Shown here piece after piece: positions 8,572 through 17,255 of a stretch of DNA of 64,000 bases. Location: contig CAZRCI010000014.1 of NCBI GenBank assembly GCA_964598535.1, positions 1-64,000 of the forward strand. The letters run 5' to 3'. Under the pieces are notes generated by a model. It made no database searches. It saw only the letters and a list, made by a program, of their open reading frames with translations, and was not told the origin of the DNA. The stretch is from JALHMI01 sp964598535. Lineage in GTDB: Bacteria; Planctomycetota; Planctomycetia; Pirellulales; PALSA-1355. A program made the position numbers and the translations under genes. Position 1 is the stretch's first letter; each line of letters starts with the position of its first letter.

Positions 8572-8938
8572 TATAAGTGGGGTAACCCTTGGGGGTGTTT
8601 CGGCGAATAGACGCCGAGGCGTGAACGATGGGCCCCGGCGTCAATGGTGGACCAAGGCGTCAACGGTGGGAACGTCGTGCAGTTGCGCCAAATATCGCAT
8701 TGCCCTTATTTTTACATTCGGCGGCTGTCATTATCGTCTCGTGCAAGGGGCTGTCAAGCCACGCAGAGTGCGTCATAAAGGGAGTTAGGCGAAAGTTTGC
8801 CGGTTGGACACTTAGCTATCTCTCGGCGTCTTTGGCAGTTCGGCAAATGTTGCGTCTTGTTCGCAGGGCTAACCAGGTATGCACTCACGTCTCATGGAGA
8901 TGGTATACCGGCGGGCAAGTTGTATAAGTGAGCGTGAT
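8572..8938. other. Intergenic region upstream of the lipid operon
   Basis: This 367-bp stretch has no convincing gene; the short frames in it have no recognisable sequence. It must carry the promoter of the minus-strand aminotransferase operon. Near the operon start are three direct repeats (listed separately). Further out is a loose inverted pair, TTTGCCG at 8796-8802 and CGGCAAA at 8841-8847. I see no clear terminator for the ABC exporter, which ends at 8939. Confidence 0.6.
8618..8670 (-). promoter_or_regulatory. Three direct repeats, 19-bp period, upstream of the aminotransferase gene
   Basis: On the plus strand the copies read GGCGTGAACGATGGG (8618-8632), GGCGTCAATGGTGG (8637-8650) and GGCGTCAACGGTGGG (8656-8670). 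They begin exactly 19 bp apart. They occupy the region 47-99 bp upstream of the ATG at 8571. In the direction of transcription two copies contain TTGACG and one TTCACG. Regularly phased direct repeats at this distance are typical of an activator or repressor binding array. The bound protein is unknown and no regulator gene is adjacent. Confidence 0.55.
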
Positions 8939-11443
8939 TTACTCGTAAGCAATCGCTGATAATACGTTTAGCCGCGATGCCCACAGGCCTGGTCGCCAAG
9001 CAGCCGCCAACGCAATCAGCAGGCAGCCCAGGGCGTTGGCGGCGGCCAACCACAGCGGGAGATGAAACGGCACCGAGCGGCCTAGTACCGGGCCGTTGCA
9101 AACATGGATTACGAGGGCGGTCGTGATGCCGCCGAGGGTCCCCAGAATGGTTCCCATCAACCCCAGCAGGATCGATTCGCAGAACACCAGCCCCCGGGTT
9201 TGTGCTGGGGTCAAACCGATGATCCGCAGCAACCCCAGTTCGCGAGTCTGCTCCAGGACATTGAGCGTCAGCGTATTCGCCACCGCGACGCCGCCAACCA
9301 CGAAACCGACGGTCAGTAGCCCCCAGAGAGCGAACACGATTCCGTTGATCAGGCCATCGAGTTGCGAACGCATCTCGGCGAAGGATTGCACGATGATGCC
9401 CTCGTGCGCGACGAGCTTTTCCAAGTTTTTCGTAAGTTCCGGTAGCGATGCGTCGGCCGTGGCGTACACGATCATGAAGTAGGGGGGGCCGAGCGTCGTC
9501 ATGTTCGCGGCCGATTGCTGGGCGACATAGACGCAACGTCCCCCTTGCATGTAGTCATTGACCAGCGCCGCGACACGACGTTCAAAGACGCGGCCCTGAA
9601 TCTCCAGACGCAGGGTGTCGCCCGGCGACAGTTCGAGCTTGCTTGCCAGAACGTTGCCGAGCGCAACCTCGCCAGCGGCGAGCCGCTCGCGCAGATCCGC
9701 GGCCTCGGCCACCGACAAGGCCCAGGGGAGCTCGATTTCCGGTTTGAAATCGCGAACCACGCACAACGCCGAGGCCCCGTTCGTCTTGGCCGAGAGCAGG
9801 CGAATCGGAACGACCGTCTGCACCCCAGGCTGCAACTCCACCAGATGTTCGATCTCGCTGCCCGGATCCCGTGTGCTGCTCTCGTCGAGGGCTGCGGGAG
9901 CGGTCAGAAAAATATCGCCCGCCAAGGAACGACGATACCAGCCTCGCACGTCCTCGACATTATTGATAATCGCGGTGCCAAGCCCGAGGCTCGACGAAAG
10001 CGCGACGACCAACACGCCGACGGTCAGTCCCGTTCGGGCGGAGCGGGCAAGAAGCTGGTCGGCTCCCAATTGTCCCGCAATGCCCCACGCTTGGGCCAGC
10101 GAGCGGGCAACCAGCAGCATCGGTTTGACGATCGCGGGGATGATGGCCACAAAGGCCGTGAGCATCAGGATCCCCGCCGGAATCGCGGCCGCCGGCGGGA
10201 GCCGCTTCACGACGACTTGCCAAACCAGCGCCACCGACACGATCCAACAGGCCAGTCCCAAGTAGACGGCCCACACGGGAAGCGTTTCGGAACGTCGTGG
10301 TTCGGTGTCTCCCATGGCCTCCGCGGCGCTCAGTCGTCGAGCCTGCACGGCGGGAATGATGGCCGCCACGCCCGCCATCAGCGGCCCCAGCAAGAGCGCG
10401 CCCAGGATTGTCGAGAGCGTTAGCTCCGGCCGATGAGCCGTCACTCCCAGTACGGTTGCCATCGCTTGTTCGAGTCCCCAGCCCAGCGCCATTCCGAGAG
10501 GGATGCCCGCCAGGGCGCCCAACGTGCCCAGGAGAAGTCCTTCAATCAGGTGAACCGTAAACAACTGGGCGCTGGTCGCCCCCAAAACACGCACCACCGA
10601 GAAGCCGCGCCGCCGCTCGCTGAAGTTGAGCCGCAGCGTGTTCAGGATGATGAACGCGGCCATCGCAATCGAGAACGCTCCGGCGAGCCTCAATGCGAGC
10701 TGCGTCGAGCGAAACGTCGTGTCGATCATCTCCGTCGCGGCCGCTTGAGTTTGCACGAACAGCTCGGTGGGCAGCCGCTCGGACAAAGCCGCTTGCACCG
10801 CGTCGCGATCATCCGCCGAATTCAGCAAGATACGAACGCGGTCAATTTCTCCCCGAATGCCAAACGCCGCCTGAACATCCTCGATCGGCATCGCAAGGCT
10901 CGTGGCCGGCGCCATGGCGGCCAGCGCCCCAGCGTCGCCCAGGGCGACAATCGTGACCGTCTTGGGAGGCCGCGCAATAATCGTGACCTTATCCCCCACG
11001 CTGGCGCCAAGGGCGCGGGCGATGTCGGCCGAGAGCACCGCTTCCCCCAGATTTTGCGGGGCATGGCCGCTGCTCAGAGAAAGCGCTTCCCAGGCTTTGC
11101 GGTTATCGAGCGGCAATCCGGCGACAACCGTGCTAAAGCGTTTTCCTTTAAGACGTGCGCGGGTGGCCCGGTTGGTAACAGGAATCGCGGCCTTGGTGCC
11201 CGGAATGCCTTCAAGATTGGAAGCCAGCTCCGGCGAAAAACGCCCGCCCGCGGCGGCTACGACCTCGATGGCGGGGTATTTGTCGAGGGCGCTATTCAGC
11301 TCACGCATTCCTCGGCGCACGCCCGATTGCGCGAGCACCGTGCCGAGCACCGTGGCGACGGCGATGGCCACGCTGGCGACGGATAACGCCGTGCGCGCCG
11401 GCCGTTGACGCCATGATCGCACGATCAGATGGAGCAAATTCAT
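8939..11443 (-). CDS. ABC exporter permease with two FtsX domains (YbbP/MacB superfamily)
   Basis: An 834-residue membrane protein starting at MNLLHLIVRSWRQRP (ATG 11443). The N-terminal helix is followed by a periplasmic MacB-PCD-like part. A first FtsX block of three helices lies around residues 280-420, then come further helices, a second periplasmic domain and a second FtsX block near the C-terminus. This duplicated, roughly 10-helix layout fits YbbP-type permeases better than the 4-helix MacB. The ATG overlaps the stop of the ATPase gene by 4 bp (ATGA), so translation is coupled. Family members extrude or extract hydrophobic molecules from the inner membrane. The lipid cluster follows on the same strand after 367 bp, so export of its product is possible but not shown. 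Confidence 0.85.
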   Translation of the reverse strand: MNLLHLIVRSWRQRPARTALSVASVAIAVATVLGTVLAQSGVRRGMRELNSALDKYPAIEVVAAAGGRFSPELASNLEGIPGTKAAIPVTNRATRARLKGKRFSTVVAGLPLDNRKAWEALSLSSGHAPQNLGEAVLSADIARALGASVGDKVTIIARPPKTVTIVALGDAGALAAMAPATSLAMPIEDVQAAFGIRGEIDRVRILLNSADDRDAVQAALSERLPTELFVQTQAAATEMIDTTFRSTQLALRLAGAFSIAMAAFIILNTLRLNFSERRRGFSVVRVLGATSAQLFTVHLIEGLLLGTLGALAGIPLGMALGWGLEQAMATVLGVTAHRPELTLSTILGALLLGPLMAGVAAIIPAVQARRLSAAEAMGDTEPRRSETLPVWAVYLGLACWIVSVALVWQVVVKRLPPAAAIPAGILMLTAFVAIIPAIVKPMLLVARSLAQAWGIAGQLGADQLLARSARTGLTVGVLVVALSSSLGLGTAIINNVEDVRGWYRRSLAGDIFLTAPAALDESSTRDPGSEIEHLVELQPGVQTVVPIRLLSAKTNGASALCVVRDFKPEIELPWALSVAEAADLRERLAAGEVALGNVLASKLELSPGDTLRLEIQGRVFERRVAALVNDYMQGGRCVYVAQQSAANMTTLGPPYFMIVYATADASLPELTKNLEKLVAHEGIIVQSFAEMRSQLDGLINGIVFALWGLLTVGFVVGGVAVANTLTLNVLEQTRELGLLRIIGLTPAQTRGLVFCESILLGLMGTILGTLGGITTALVIHVCNGPVLGRSVPFHLPLWLAAANALGCLLIALAAAWRPGLWASRLNVLSAIAYE

Positions 11444-12168
11444 GGACGCTCTTCCCACGCTTGAACGGCGCTCAGCGAGGACGTGGCCGGCGCGGAATAC
11501 TCCTCCACGATCCGGCCGTCCTGCATCAGGAGGACGCGCGTGGCTTGCCGCGCCATCTGGGCGTCGTGCGTTACCATGACAATCGTCTGCCCCTGGACCA
11601 CGCATTCGCCGAGCAGTTCCAAGACCCGCCGGGCATTGCCGCTGTCCAAGGCGCCTGTCGGCTCATCGGCCATGATGACGGCCGGTTCGATCACGAGCGC
11701 ACGCGCTATCGCGACCCGTTGTTGCTCGCCCCCAGACATCTCGTGAGGATAGTGCTCGCGCCGCTGCGCGACGCCCGTCCTTTCCAAAGCCGCGATCGCT
11801 CGGGCCGTCGCGGCGGCCTTGGCCACACCGTCGATGCGCAGTGGCAAGGCGACGTTTTCAACGGCAGTGAGCGTTGGAAGCAGGTTGATCCGCTGGAACA
11901 CGAAGCCCAGCCGTCTGCGCCTGAGAATGCTGCGAGCCGTGTCGTCCAGTGAGCCGAGCTCGCTGCCATCGAGCAGCACCTGCCCCGTGGTGGGCGGTTC
12001 GATCCCGCCCAGCACGTGCAACAGGGTACTTTTACCGCAGCCCGAGGGGCCCATGATCGCCAGGAACTCTCCGCGCTCGACCGCCACGCTGACCCCATTG
12101 AGGGCACGAACTTGCGCATCGCCCTGGCCATAGTTCTTCGTAACGTGGGTGGCAACGAGCAAAGACAT
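11440..12168 (-). CDS. ABC transporter ATP-binding protein (LolD/MacB/YbbA type)
   Basis: A 242-residue ATPase with Walker A GPSGCGKST (residues 40-48), signature MSGGEQQRVAIARAL and Walker B VIMADEPT. Its close match to the LolD/MacB-N/YbbA subfamily agrees with the FtsX-type permease encoded next to it. It energises that permease from the cytoplasmic face. The stop codon overlaps the permease ATG by 4 bp. The gene diverges from a secreted-protein gene at 12371, and the shared 202-bp region holds a possible promoter and inverted repeats. Confidence 0.92.
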   Translation of the reverse strand: MSLLVATHVTKNYGQGDAQVRALNGVSVAVERGEFLAIMGPSGCGKSTLLHVLGGIEPPTTGQVLLDGSELGSLDDTARSILRRRRLGFVFQRINLLPTLTAVENVALPLRIDGVAKAAATARAIAALERTGVAQRREHYPHEMSGGEQQRVAIARALVIEPAVIMADEPTGALDSGNARRVLELLGECVVQGQTIVMVTHDAQMARQATRVLLMQDGRIVEEYSAPATSSLSAVQAWEERP

Positions 12169-12210
12169 GAACGTCGTGTTTCGCTACTGCGGTCAAAGTA
12201 AGAACGGAGC

Positions 12211-12279
12211 AGATTCCACGGGAATCTTCGCCTACGAGGCCATTAAAGACTATACAGATACGCGCAGATTTCCCAAATC
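12211..12279 (-). promoter_or_regulatory. Possible promoter and inverted repeats upstream of the ABC exporter operon
   Basis: On the minus strand TTGGGA (12276-12271) and TATAGT (12254-12249) are 16 bp apart and resemble -35 and -10 boxes. An inverted repeat GATTTCCCAAATC (12267-12279) overlaps the -35 box. A longer one, AGATTCCACGGGAATCT (12211-12227, 7-bp arms), lies in the predicted leader 43 bp before the ATG. These could be operators for a dimeric regulator. This is a reading by eye only. Confidence 0.35.
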
Positions 12280-12370
12280 CCCTATCATACACTAAACTGA
12301 ACGCTCCATTCGTGGCAAGCGATGCCCACCTGTGCCGCGAGATCCTTCCCACCAAGCGGAGCCGTTCTCA

Positions 12371-14221
12371 GTGCGATTTCAGGTTGTTTTGGTTTTCTCG
12401 TCGCTCCTTCTTGGTTTCGGTGGGGCACGTGCCGACACGCACGCGCCGGGGGCTAGCGCCCAAGCCCCGCCGATCCAATACTTGCCGGCCCAATACTTGC
12501 CGGCAAAGACCAGCTTTGTGGTCATGAGCGGCGACATCGGAGCAACATGTGCCGAGTTTCAAGAGACCCGCCTGGGGCAAGTCTTCACGGGCGAGGTCTT
12601 TCAACCCTTGATCGCCAGGTTGAAGCAGGCGCAGCTTGGTGGTCCGTTGAACTTGCAGCCCATTTTCGGGTTTGACTGGAGCGCGTTGAAAGCCACGCGC
12701 CAAGCGGCGGCCCTGGCGACCTTTCCGTTGGGAGATGGCCGTGCCGCGAGAGTGTGTTTGTTTTTGGGTTCGGCTTCCGAGGAAGCTACGGCTCCGCTGC
12801 CAATTGCCGTCGCCTACTTTCAATCGCAGGGTTATTCCCGCTCTGACTCGCGGCGCGAAAATACCAGCCTTACGATTCTTCAGCCGCCGGCGTCGCGCGA
12901 GGCCGCCACGCCGCGCGTCCTCTTTAGCGGTTCAGACTATTACGGTGTCGCCGATTCGATCGAAGCGGCCGATGCCCTCCTAGCCACGACCCCCGCCGAT
13001 TCCTTGGCATCCGATGCGTTGTGGCAAGCGAACGCGCCCGACCCGGCCGGGGCTTCGCGGCCCGGCGATCTTCAGTTTCTGCTGAGGCCGTTCGAATTGT
13101 GGGAGCAGTCGCGCCGGTTCAGCACCCCGTCGAAGGAGAAGGACACGCCGGACGAAACTTACCCCGACGCGCCAGACGCGCTGGCGTCCTCGCGGCAGGT
13201 TGGTTTCGATGGGGTAAAGGCCATCGTCGGCCGGGTCGCCTTTTTGGCCGCGGACGGTTGCGATTGGCGCCTTGCCGGACGCATCGTCGCCGATGCTCCG
13301 TATGAGAAGGCGCTGCGGCTATTCGAGTTGCGGTCGGGCTCGGTGCCGGAAATTCCCGATTTTGTGCAGGCAAACGCCACTTCCGTCAGCTTTTGGCGTT
13401 GGGATTTTCCGCTCGCGATGCGGGGTTTCGGGGCGTTGTTTGACGAAGCGAACGAGCGCGGTCCAGACGGTGTTGGCCTTTTTGAAGATCTGCTCGATGG
13501 GCTCCGTGACGATCCCGAAGGTGTTCGAGTCGACCTACGGAGCGAGGTATTCGCTCACTTGGGACCAGAGCTGTGGAGCGTTACCGATCGTGCCGGGCCC
13601 AAGACGAAGGAGCCGCCGCAGGGGGCACGGGCCATGTATTTGACCACCGTGCGAGAGCAGAGCACGGTGGCCGACGCTCTGCGCCGGTTCTATGGCGATG
13701 ACGATCGGGTGACGCATCGGACAACAGGCGAATTTGACGTGTGGACGGTGCCCGAGGGCGCATCGCTCTTTGTTGAAGGAGAGAGCGACTCGGTTGTCAG
13801 CGTGCGTGCGCTCGCGCTCGGAAACGAGCGGCTCTTCTTCAGTACCGATCCCGAGCAGCTTCAGGCCGCGCTCGAAGGCGCCGTCGACAAACCCTTCAAT
13901 CAAGATCCCGCCTGGGGGAAACTGTGGGAGGAAATTCGTAACGGCGAGGCCGGACTTGCCGGGCTCTCGAAACTCGACGAGACGATGGCGCCGGAATACG
14001 CCGAGGCCACGAAGCCCGAGCTTGGTACGGAAGTCGGCCCGCTGGCGTCGCTCTGGCGCGTGGTGTTGTTCGGCACTCTCGACAACCAGGTGAAAGTGCC
14101 GGTCGACTGGGCGCCCAAGTTCGACACCCTCCAGGCCGGCTTACCGCGCGCCTCGATCCGCCTCGTCCCGGTTGCCGGCGGCTTCGAGATTTCGGTCACC
14201 GGACAGCGGCGCGAGGACTAA
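12371..14221 (+). CDS. Secreted protein of unknown function
   Basis: A protein of about 616 residues if started at GTG 12371, which places a clean signal peptide (hydrophobic VVLVFSSLLLGFGG, then ARA/D) at the N-terminus; an ATG at 12332 would bury the signal behind 13 extra residues. Near the N-terminus YLPAQYLPAK reflects a 15-bp tandem duplication. I recognise no catalytic motif. The layout (FVVMSGDIGATCAEFQETRLGQVF at the start, alternating hydrophobic strands, acidic linkers) is like large exported planctomycete proteins of the DUF3352 kind, but I cannot confirm that. It is followed 3 bp later by another secreted protein, so the two probably form an operon and may act together. Confidence 0.7.
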   Translation: MRFQVVLVFSSLLLGFGGARADTHAPGASAQAPPIQYLPAQYLPAKTSFVVMSGDIGATCAEFQETRLGQVFTGEVFQPLIARLKQAQLGGPLNLQPIFGFDWSALKATRQAAALATFPLGDGRAARVCLFLGSASEEATAPLPIAVAYFQSQGYSRSDSRRENTSLTILQPPASREAATPRVLFSGSDYYGVADSIEAADALLATTPADSLASDALWQANAPDPAGASRPGDLQFLLRPFELWEQSRRFSTPSKEKDTPDETYPDAPDALASSRQVGFDGVKAIVGRVAFLAADGCDWRLAGRIVADAPYEKALRLFELRSGSVPEIPDFVQANATSVSFWRWDFPLAMRGFGALFDEANERGPDGVGLFEDLLDGLRDDPEGVRVDLRSEVFAHLGPELWSVTDRAGPKTKEPPQGARAMYLTTVREQSTVADALRRFYGDDDRVTHRTTGEFDVWTVPEGASLFVEGESDSVVSVRALALGNERLFFSTDPEQLQAALEGAVDKPFNQDPAWGKLWEEIRNGEAGLAGLSKLDETMAPEYAEATKPELGTEVGPLASLWRVVLFGTLDNQVKVPVDWAPKFDTLQAGLPRASIRLVPVAGGFEISVTGQRRED

Positions 14222-14224
14222 CCC

Positions 14225-16348
14225 GTGGGCACACGATACTTCTCACGGCGCCGCGGATTGCGATTTCTCATCGCGGTCTTGATGGTCCTGATCGGCCGTT
14301 CCGCCCAGGCGCAGCTCGATACGCCGGCCGCCCGCCAGGCGAGAGCCGCTCTGGCTGCCGTCCAAAACACGTATCAAACGCACCGCGATTGGAGCGAGTG
14401 GGCCGCCGAACTGAATCTTGTGGACGTGCAGTATGAACTTTGGGCCGGCGAACGCGGCCGCCCGCGGGTTTTGCAAGAATGCGCGGCCCGTCTCCGAGCT
14501 GCCCGCCTGGCTCGATTTGCCGACACGGCGTTTGTGCGGCTTGCGAATGCTCTCGAAACGCGTGCTCGCGAGATGCACGAGATTCCCCTTGCCGAATGGC
14601 CGAACGCCTGCCAGACCGCCGCTGAAACCTACGAGCCGGTAACTACCGAGGTCGTCGCGTCTGCTCGGGCGGCTTGTCGCGAACGGCTGGCTACGTTTGC
14701 CGCCTATTACTTTCCGATCCGCTCGTCGGGCGATGCCTGGCATAAGTTTCTGTATTGGAACGAACTGAGCCAATTAACCGCGAACGTGCCCGGCGCAACG
14801 CCAGAGCCTGCGGCACTCGACCGCATCGAGGTGCGTTGGTCGGCGGCGCCGGCGGTGTGGCATCATGACCTGCTGTTCGAAGCCTCGTTGGCGGTGCGGA
14901 ACTTCATCCGGCTCCTGCGGGCGGAAACGGTTGGTGAAACCGCGACACAACATGCGGCCGCTTGGATGGAACTCGCCGAGCTTCTTGCGGCCCGGTCCTC
15001 AGGCCCGGCGCCGGCCGCTCCCATCGCCGCCGCGATCCGGCGCCGAGAGAGCCTCGGCCAGGCGTCGCCGCTCACCGCTTCCGTTCGGCGGGAGCTCTCG
15101 CGTCCGAATCTGTTGCTGGCGTTCGACTCGCAGTGGCTGACTCGGCAATTGCGACAGCCGATTGACGACGAGTACGACGTCGATGGCGTGTTCGCCGGCA
15201 CGCGGTCCCGCGGGCGCGGGCGCATGACAGGAGAAATGTCCGCTAGGATCTTGCCTTCCACGGCGGTCGGACGCTGGGAACTACTACTAAACGGGACATC
15301 CACCGCGCGCACTCGTGGTTCCAGGGACCGCGTAACCGTCGTTAGCCGGGCGACTACCAAGGTAGCCGCCACCAAGCCGTTTCGCCTCGACTCCCTGGGC
15401 CTGACGCCTGAGCGCGCGAAGGCCGGCGCGATGACTTCGATCGTCTTTGAAAGTATCGATTCCCCTGGCCTGCCGCGCCGTCGTAGCCAGGCAATTCGCG
15501 AGACGAACGCACGTCGCCCGCAAGCCGAGCGAGAAAGCGCCGCATATGCGCGCAGCTCGATACTCGAGCAAATCAACACGCAGGCCGCAACGTTGGCCGG
15601 CGACTTCAACCGCGCGTATCACAAGGAATTTCGCGATCCGCGGATCGGAACCGGGCACCCAGCGCCGCAGTTTCGGGTTGTCTCCGACGAACAGCGGCTT
15701 CGTTGGGAGTGTTTGCTCGAAGGGACGCAGTCGTTTGGCGCGTCGTCCGAGCCTTCGCCGTACGATTGCGGTAGCCCGGTCATCGTGTCGCTGGCGCCTT
15801 CGGCGATCGAGGAACAGGCCGTGGTTCGACTAGGAGGCCGACAACTGACCGGCGTCGAGTTGGGGCAACAGCTCGGACAGCGGCCGGTCGACGGACAGCG
15901 CGAGTCCAAACGGAAAGACGAAGGGCAATTCAGCGTGACGTTTGCAGCGCGTCCGTGCGAAGTCGATTTCGTGGACGGGCTGATCCGCCTACGGTTGTTC
16001 GTGGAAAAGTTCGATTCCGAGGACGTCAACTATCCGGAGATGACGGTCGACGTGGCCTATCGTCCGGAACCACGCGCAGGACAATTGGTGCTGTTGCGCG
16101 AGGGCCGGGTGAAAGTCACCCCCCGCGCAACCGCCGAAGGCTCCGCGAAGCTTAGCGGCCGACAACAAACCTTGCGTTTGGGCGTCGAACGCCGGCTCTC
16201 GAAAGTGCTGGCCCCGGAACTTGAAGGCGGGCCGCTTAAATTGCCCATCTCCGAGAGCACAGATCAATCGCTGCGCATGGAGCATGTGCGGCTCGCGGAG
16301 GGTTGGTTGCAGATCGGCCTCACCACCGAGCCGCCCGCGGGGTCGTGA
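14225..16348 (+). CDS. Secreted protein of unknown function, second gene of a pair
   Basis: A 707-residue protein starting with GTG 14225, only 3 bp after the preceding stop. The N-terminus has an Arg-rich stretch, a hydrophobic helix (FLIAVLMVLIG) and AQA/Q, a good signal peptide. The first 300 residues look helical and Arg/Ala-rich; the rest looks like beta-rich modules. I see no enzyme motif, repeats or membrane anchor at the C-terminus. Co-translation with the upstream secreted protein suggests a common envelope role. Function unknown. Confidence 0.7.
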   Translation: MGTRYFSRRRGLRFLIAVLMVLIGRSAQAQLDTPAARQARAALAAVQNTYQTHRDWSEWAAELNLVDVQYELWAGERGRPRVLQECAARLRAARLARFADTAFVRLANALETRAREMHEIPLAEWPNACQTAAETYEPVTTEVVASARAACRERLATFAAYYFPIRSSGDAWHKFLYWNELSQLTANVPGATPEPAALDRIEVRWSAAPAVWHHDLLFEASLAVRNFIRLLRAETVGETATQHAAAWMELAELLAARSSGPAPAAPIAAAIRRRESLGQASPLTASVRRELSRPNLLLAFDSQWLTRQLRQPIDDEYDVDGVFAGTRSRGRGRMTGEMSARILPSTAVGRWELLLNGTSTARTRGSRDRVTVVSRATTKVAATKPFRLDSLGLTPERAKAGAMTSIVFESIDSPGLPRRRSQAIRETNARRPQAERESAAYARSSILEQINTQAATLAGDFNRAYHKEFRDPRIGTGHPAPQFRVVSDEQRLRWECLLEGTQSFGASSEPSPYDCGSPVIVSLAPSAIEEQAVVRLGGRQLTGVELGQQLGQRPVDGQRESKRKDEGQFSVTFAARPCEVDFVDGLIRLRLFVEKFDSEDVNYPEMTVDVAYRPEPRAGQLVLLREGRVKVTPRATAEGSAKLSGRQQTLRLGVERRLSKVLAPELEGGPLKLPISESTDQSLRMEHVRLAEGWLQIGLTTEPPAGS

Positions 16349-16427
16349 TGCCCGGGCAGCGTCCACTCTTGGGGAAAGTCCGCCAAAGTGTCGCCTTTAC
16401 CGCTTCCTGCAGAATGGCTGGTGAGCA

Positions 16428-16457
16428 TTGACTTTCGGGCGAGGTGCTAGCTAGGAT
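16428..16457 (+). promoter_or_regulatory. Predicted promoter of the TetR/RND operon
   Basis: TTGACT (16428-16433) and TAGGAT (16452-16457) are separated by 18 bp and match sigma-70-type -35 (5 of 6) and -10 (4 of 6) boxes. The predicted transcription start, near 16464, is next to the palindromic operator at 16466-16481 and about 75 bp upstream of the TetR start codon. Confidence 0.5.
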
Positions 16458-16465
16458 TGGGGTGT

Positions 16466-16481
16466 GACTGACTGGTCAGTC
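16466..16481. promoter_or_regulatory. Palindromic TetR-type operator
   Basis: GACTGACTGGTCAGTC has 7-bp arms (GACTGAC and GTCAGTC) around a 2-bp centre. Its form is typical of operators bound by TetR/AcrR-family repressors. It sits at the predicted transcription start of the operon that begins with a TetR gene, so autoregulation plus control of the efflux genes is the natural reading. Confidence 0.65.
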
Positions 16482-16540
16482 CGCGCACGCCGCTCCCCCG
16501 CTCGGTTTCGCACCTCCCGTTCGCAGGCTTAGGTGTCTCT

Positions 16541-17182
16541 GTGGCACAGCATTCGTCCAGTCGCGATCCCGCTCTCGATCAACGCTTTGCGCTGCGCCGC
16601 GAGGAAATCTTGATCCAAGCGGCCCGGCTGTTCGCCGAACGCGGTTACTCCAATTGCGATACCCAGCTTCTGGCCGAGACGATCGGCGTCGGCAAGGGGA
16701 CGGTCTACCGCTATTTCCCCAGCAAGAAAGCTCTCTTTCTGGCGGCCGCAGATCGTGTGATGCGCATGCTTCGCGAGCATGTCGAAGCGCAGGTCGACTC
16801 GATCGAGGATCCCTTCCTACAAATTCGCGGCGGCATCCGGTCGTTTCTCGAGTTCTTCGCCGAACATCCGGCGTTTGTCGAGTTGCTCATGCAGGAGCGA
16901 GCCCAGTTCAAGGATCGCACCCGCCCCACGTTCATGGAACATCGGCAATCGAACGTCGTTCGTTGGCGCGAGGTCTATCGCAAGTTGATCGACGAGGGCC
17001 GCGTGCGCGAGGTTCCTGTCGAGCGAATTACCGATGTCGTCGGCAATTTGCTTTACGGCACGATCTTCACCAATTACTTCAGCGGCGCTCCAAAGTCGCC
17101 CGATGCCCAGGCCCAGGACATCATCGACATCGTATTCAACGGTATTCTTAGCCCCGACGAGCGGACGCGGCAGAAAGAATGA
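16541..17182 (+). CDS. TetR/AcrR-family transcriptional regulator
   Basis: A 213-residue protein from GTG 16541. The N-terminal helix-turn-helix is typical of the family: ILIQAARLFAERGY (residues 24-37), then the recognition region IGVGKGTVYRYFPSKKAL. The C-terminal ligand-binding half is more variable. Such proteins repress adjacent efflux genes until a ligand binds. It is the first gene of an operon with a membrane fusion protein (73 bp downstream) and two RND pumps, and a matching palindromic operator lies 60 bp upstream. Confidence 0.92.
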   Translation: MAQHSSSRDPALDQRFALRREEILIQAARLFAERGYSNCDTQLLAETIGVGKGTVYRYFPSKKALFLAAADRVMRMLREHVEAQVDSIEDPFLQIRGGIRSFLEFFAEHPAFVELLMQERAQFKDRTRPTFMEHRQSNVVRWREVYRKLIDEGRVREVPVERITDVVGNLLYGTIFTNYFSGAPKSPDAQAQDIIDIVFNGILSPDERTRQKE

Positions 17183-17255
17183 TCGGGTTTTGTCCACGGG
17201 TGGGAATCCGTGGATCGCAGGAGGGGCTCTTCGGCCCCAGGGAGAACACAGAACC

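Noticed and set aside
8628..8927. Possible 99-residue gene upstream of the lipid operon
   Set aside because: No domain, no ribosome binding site, and it overlaps the direct repeats and the expected promoter.
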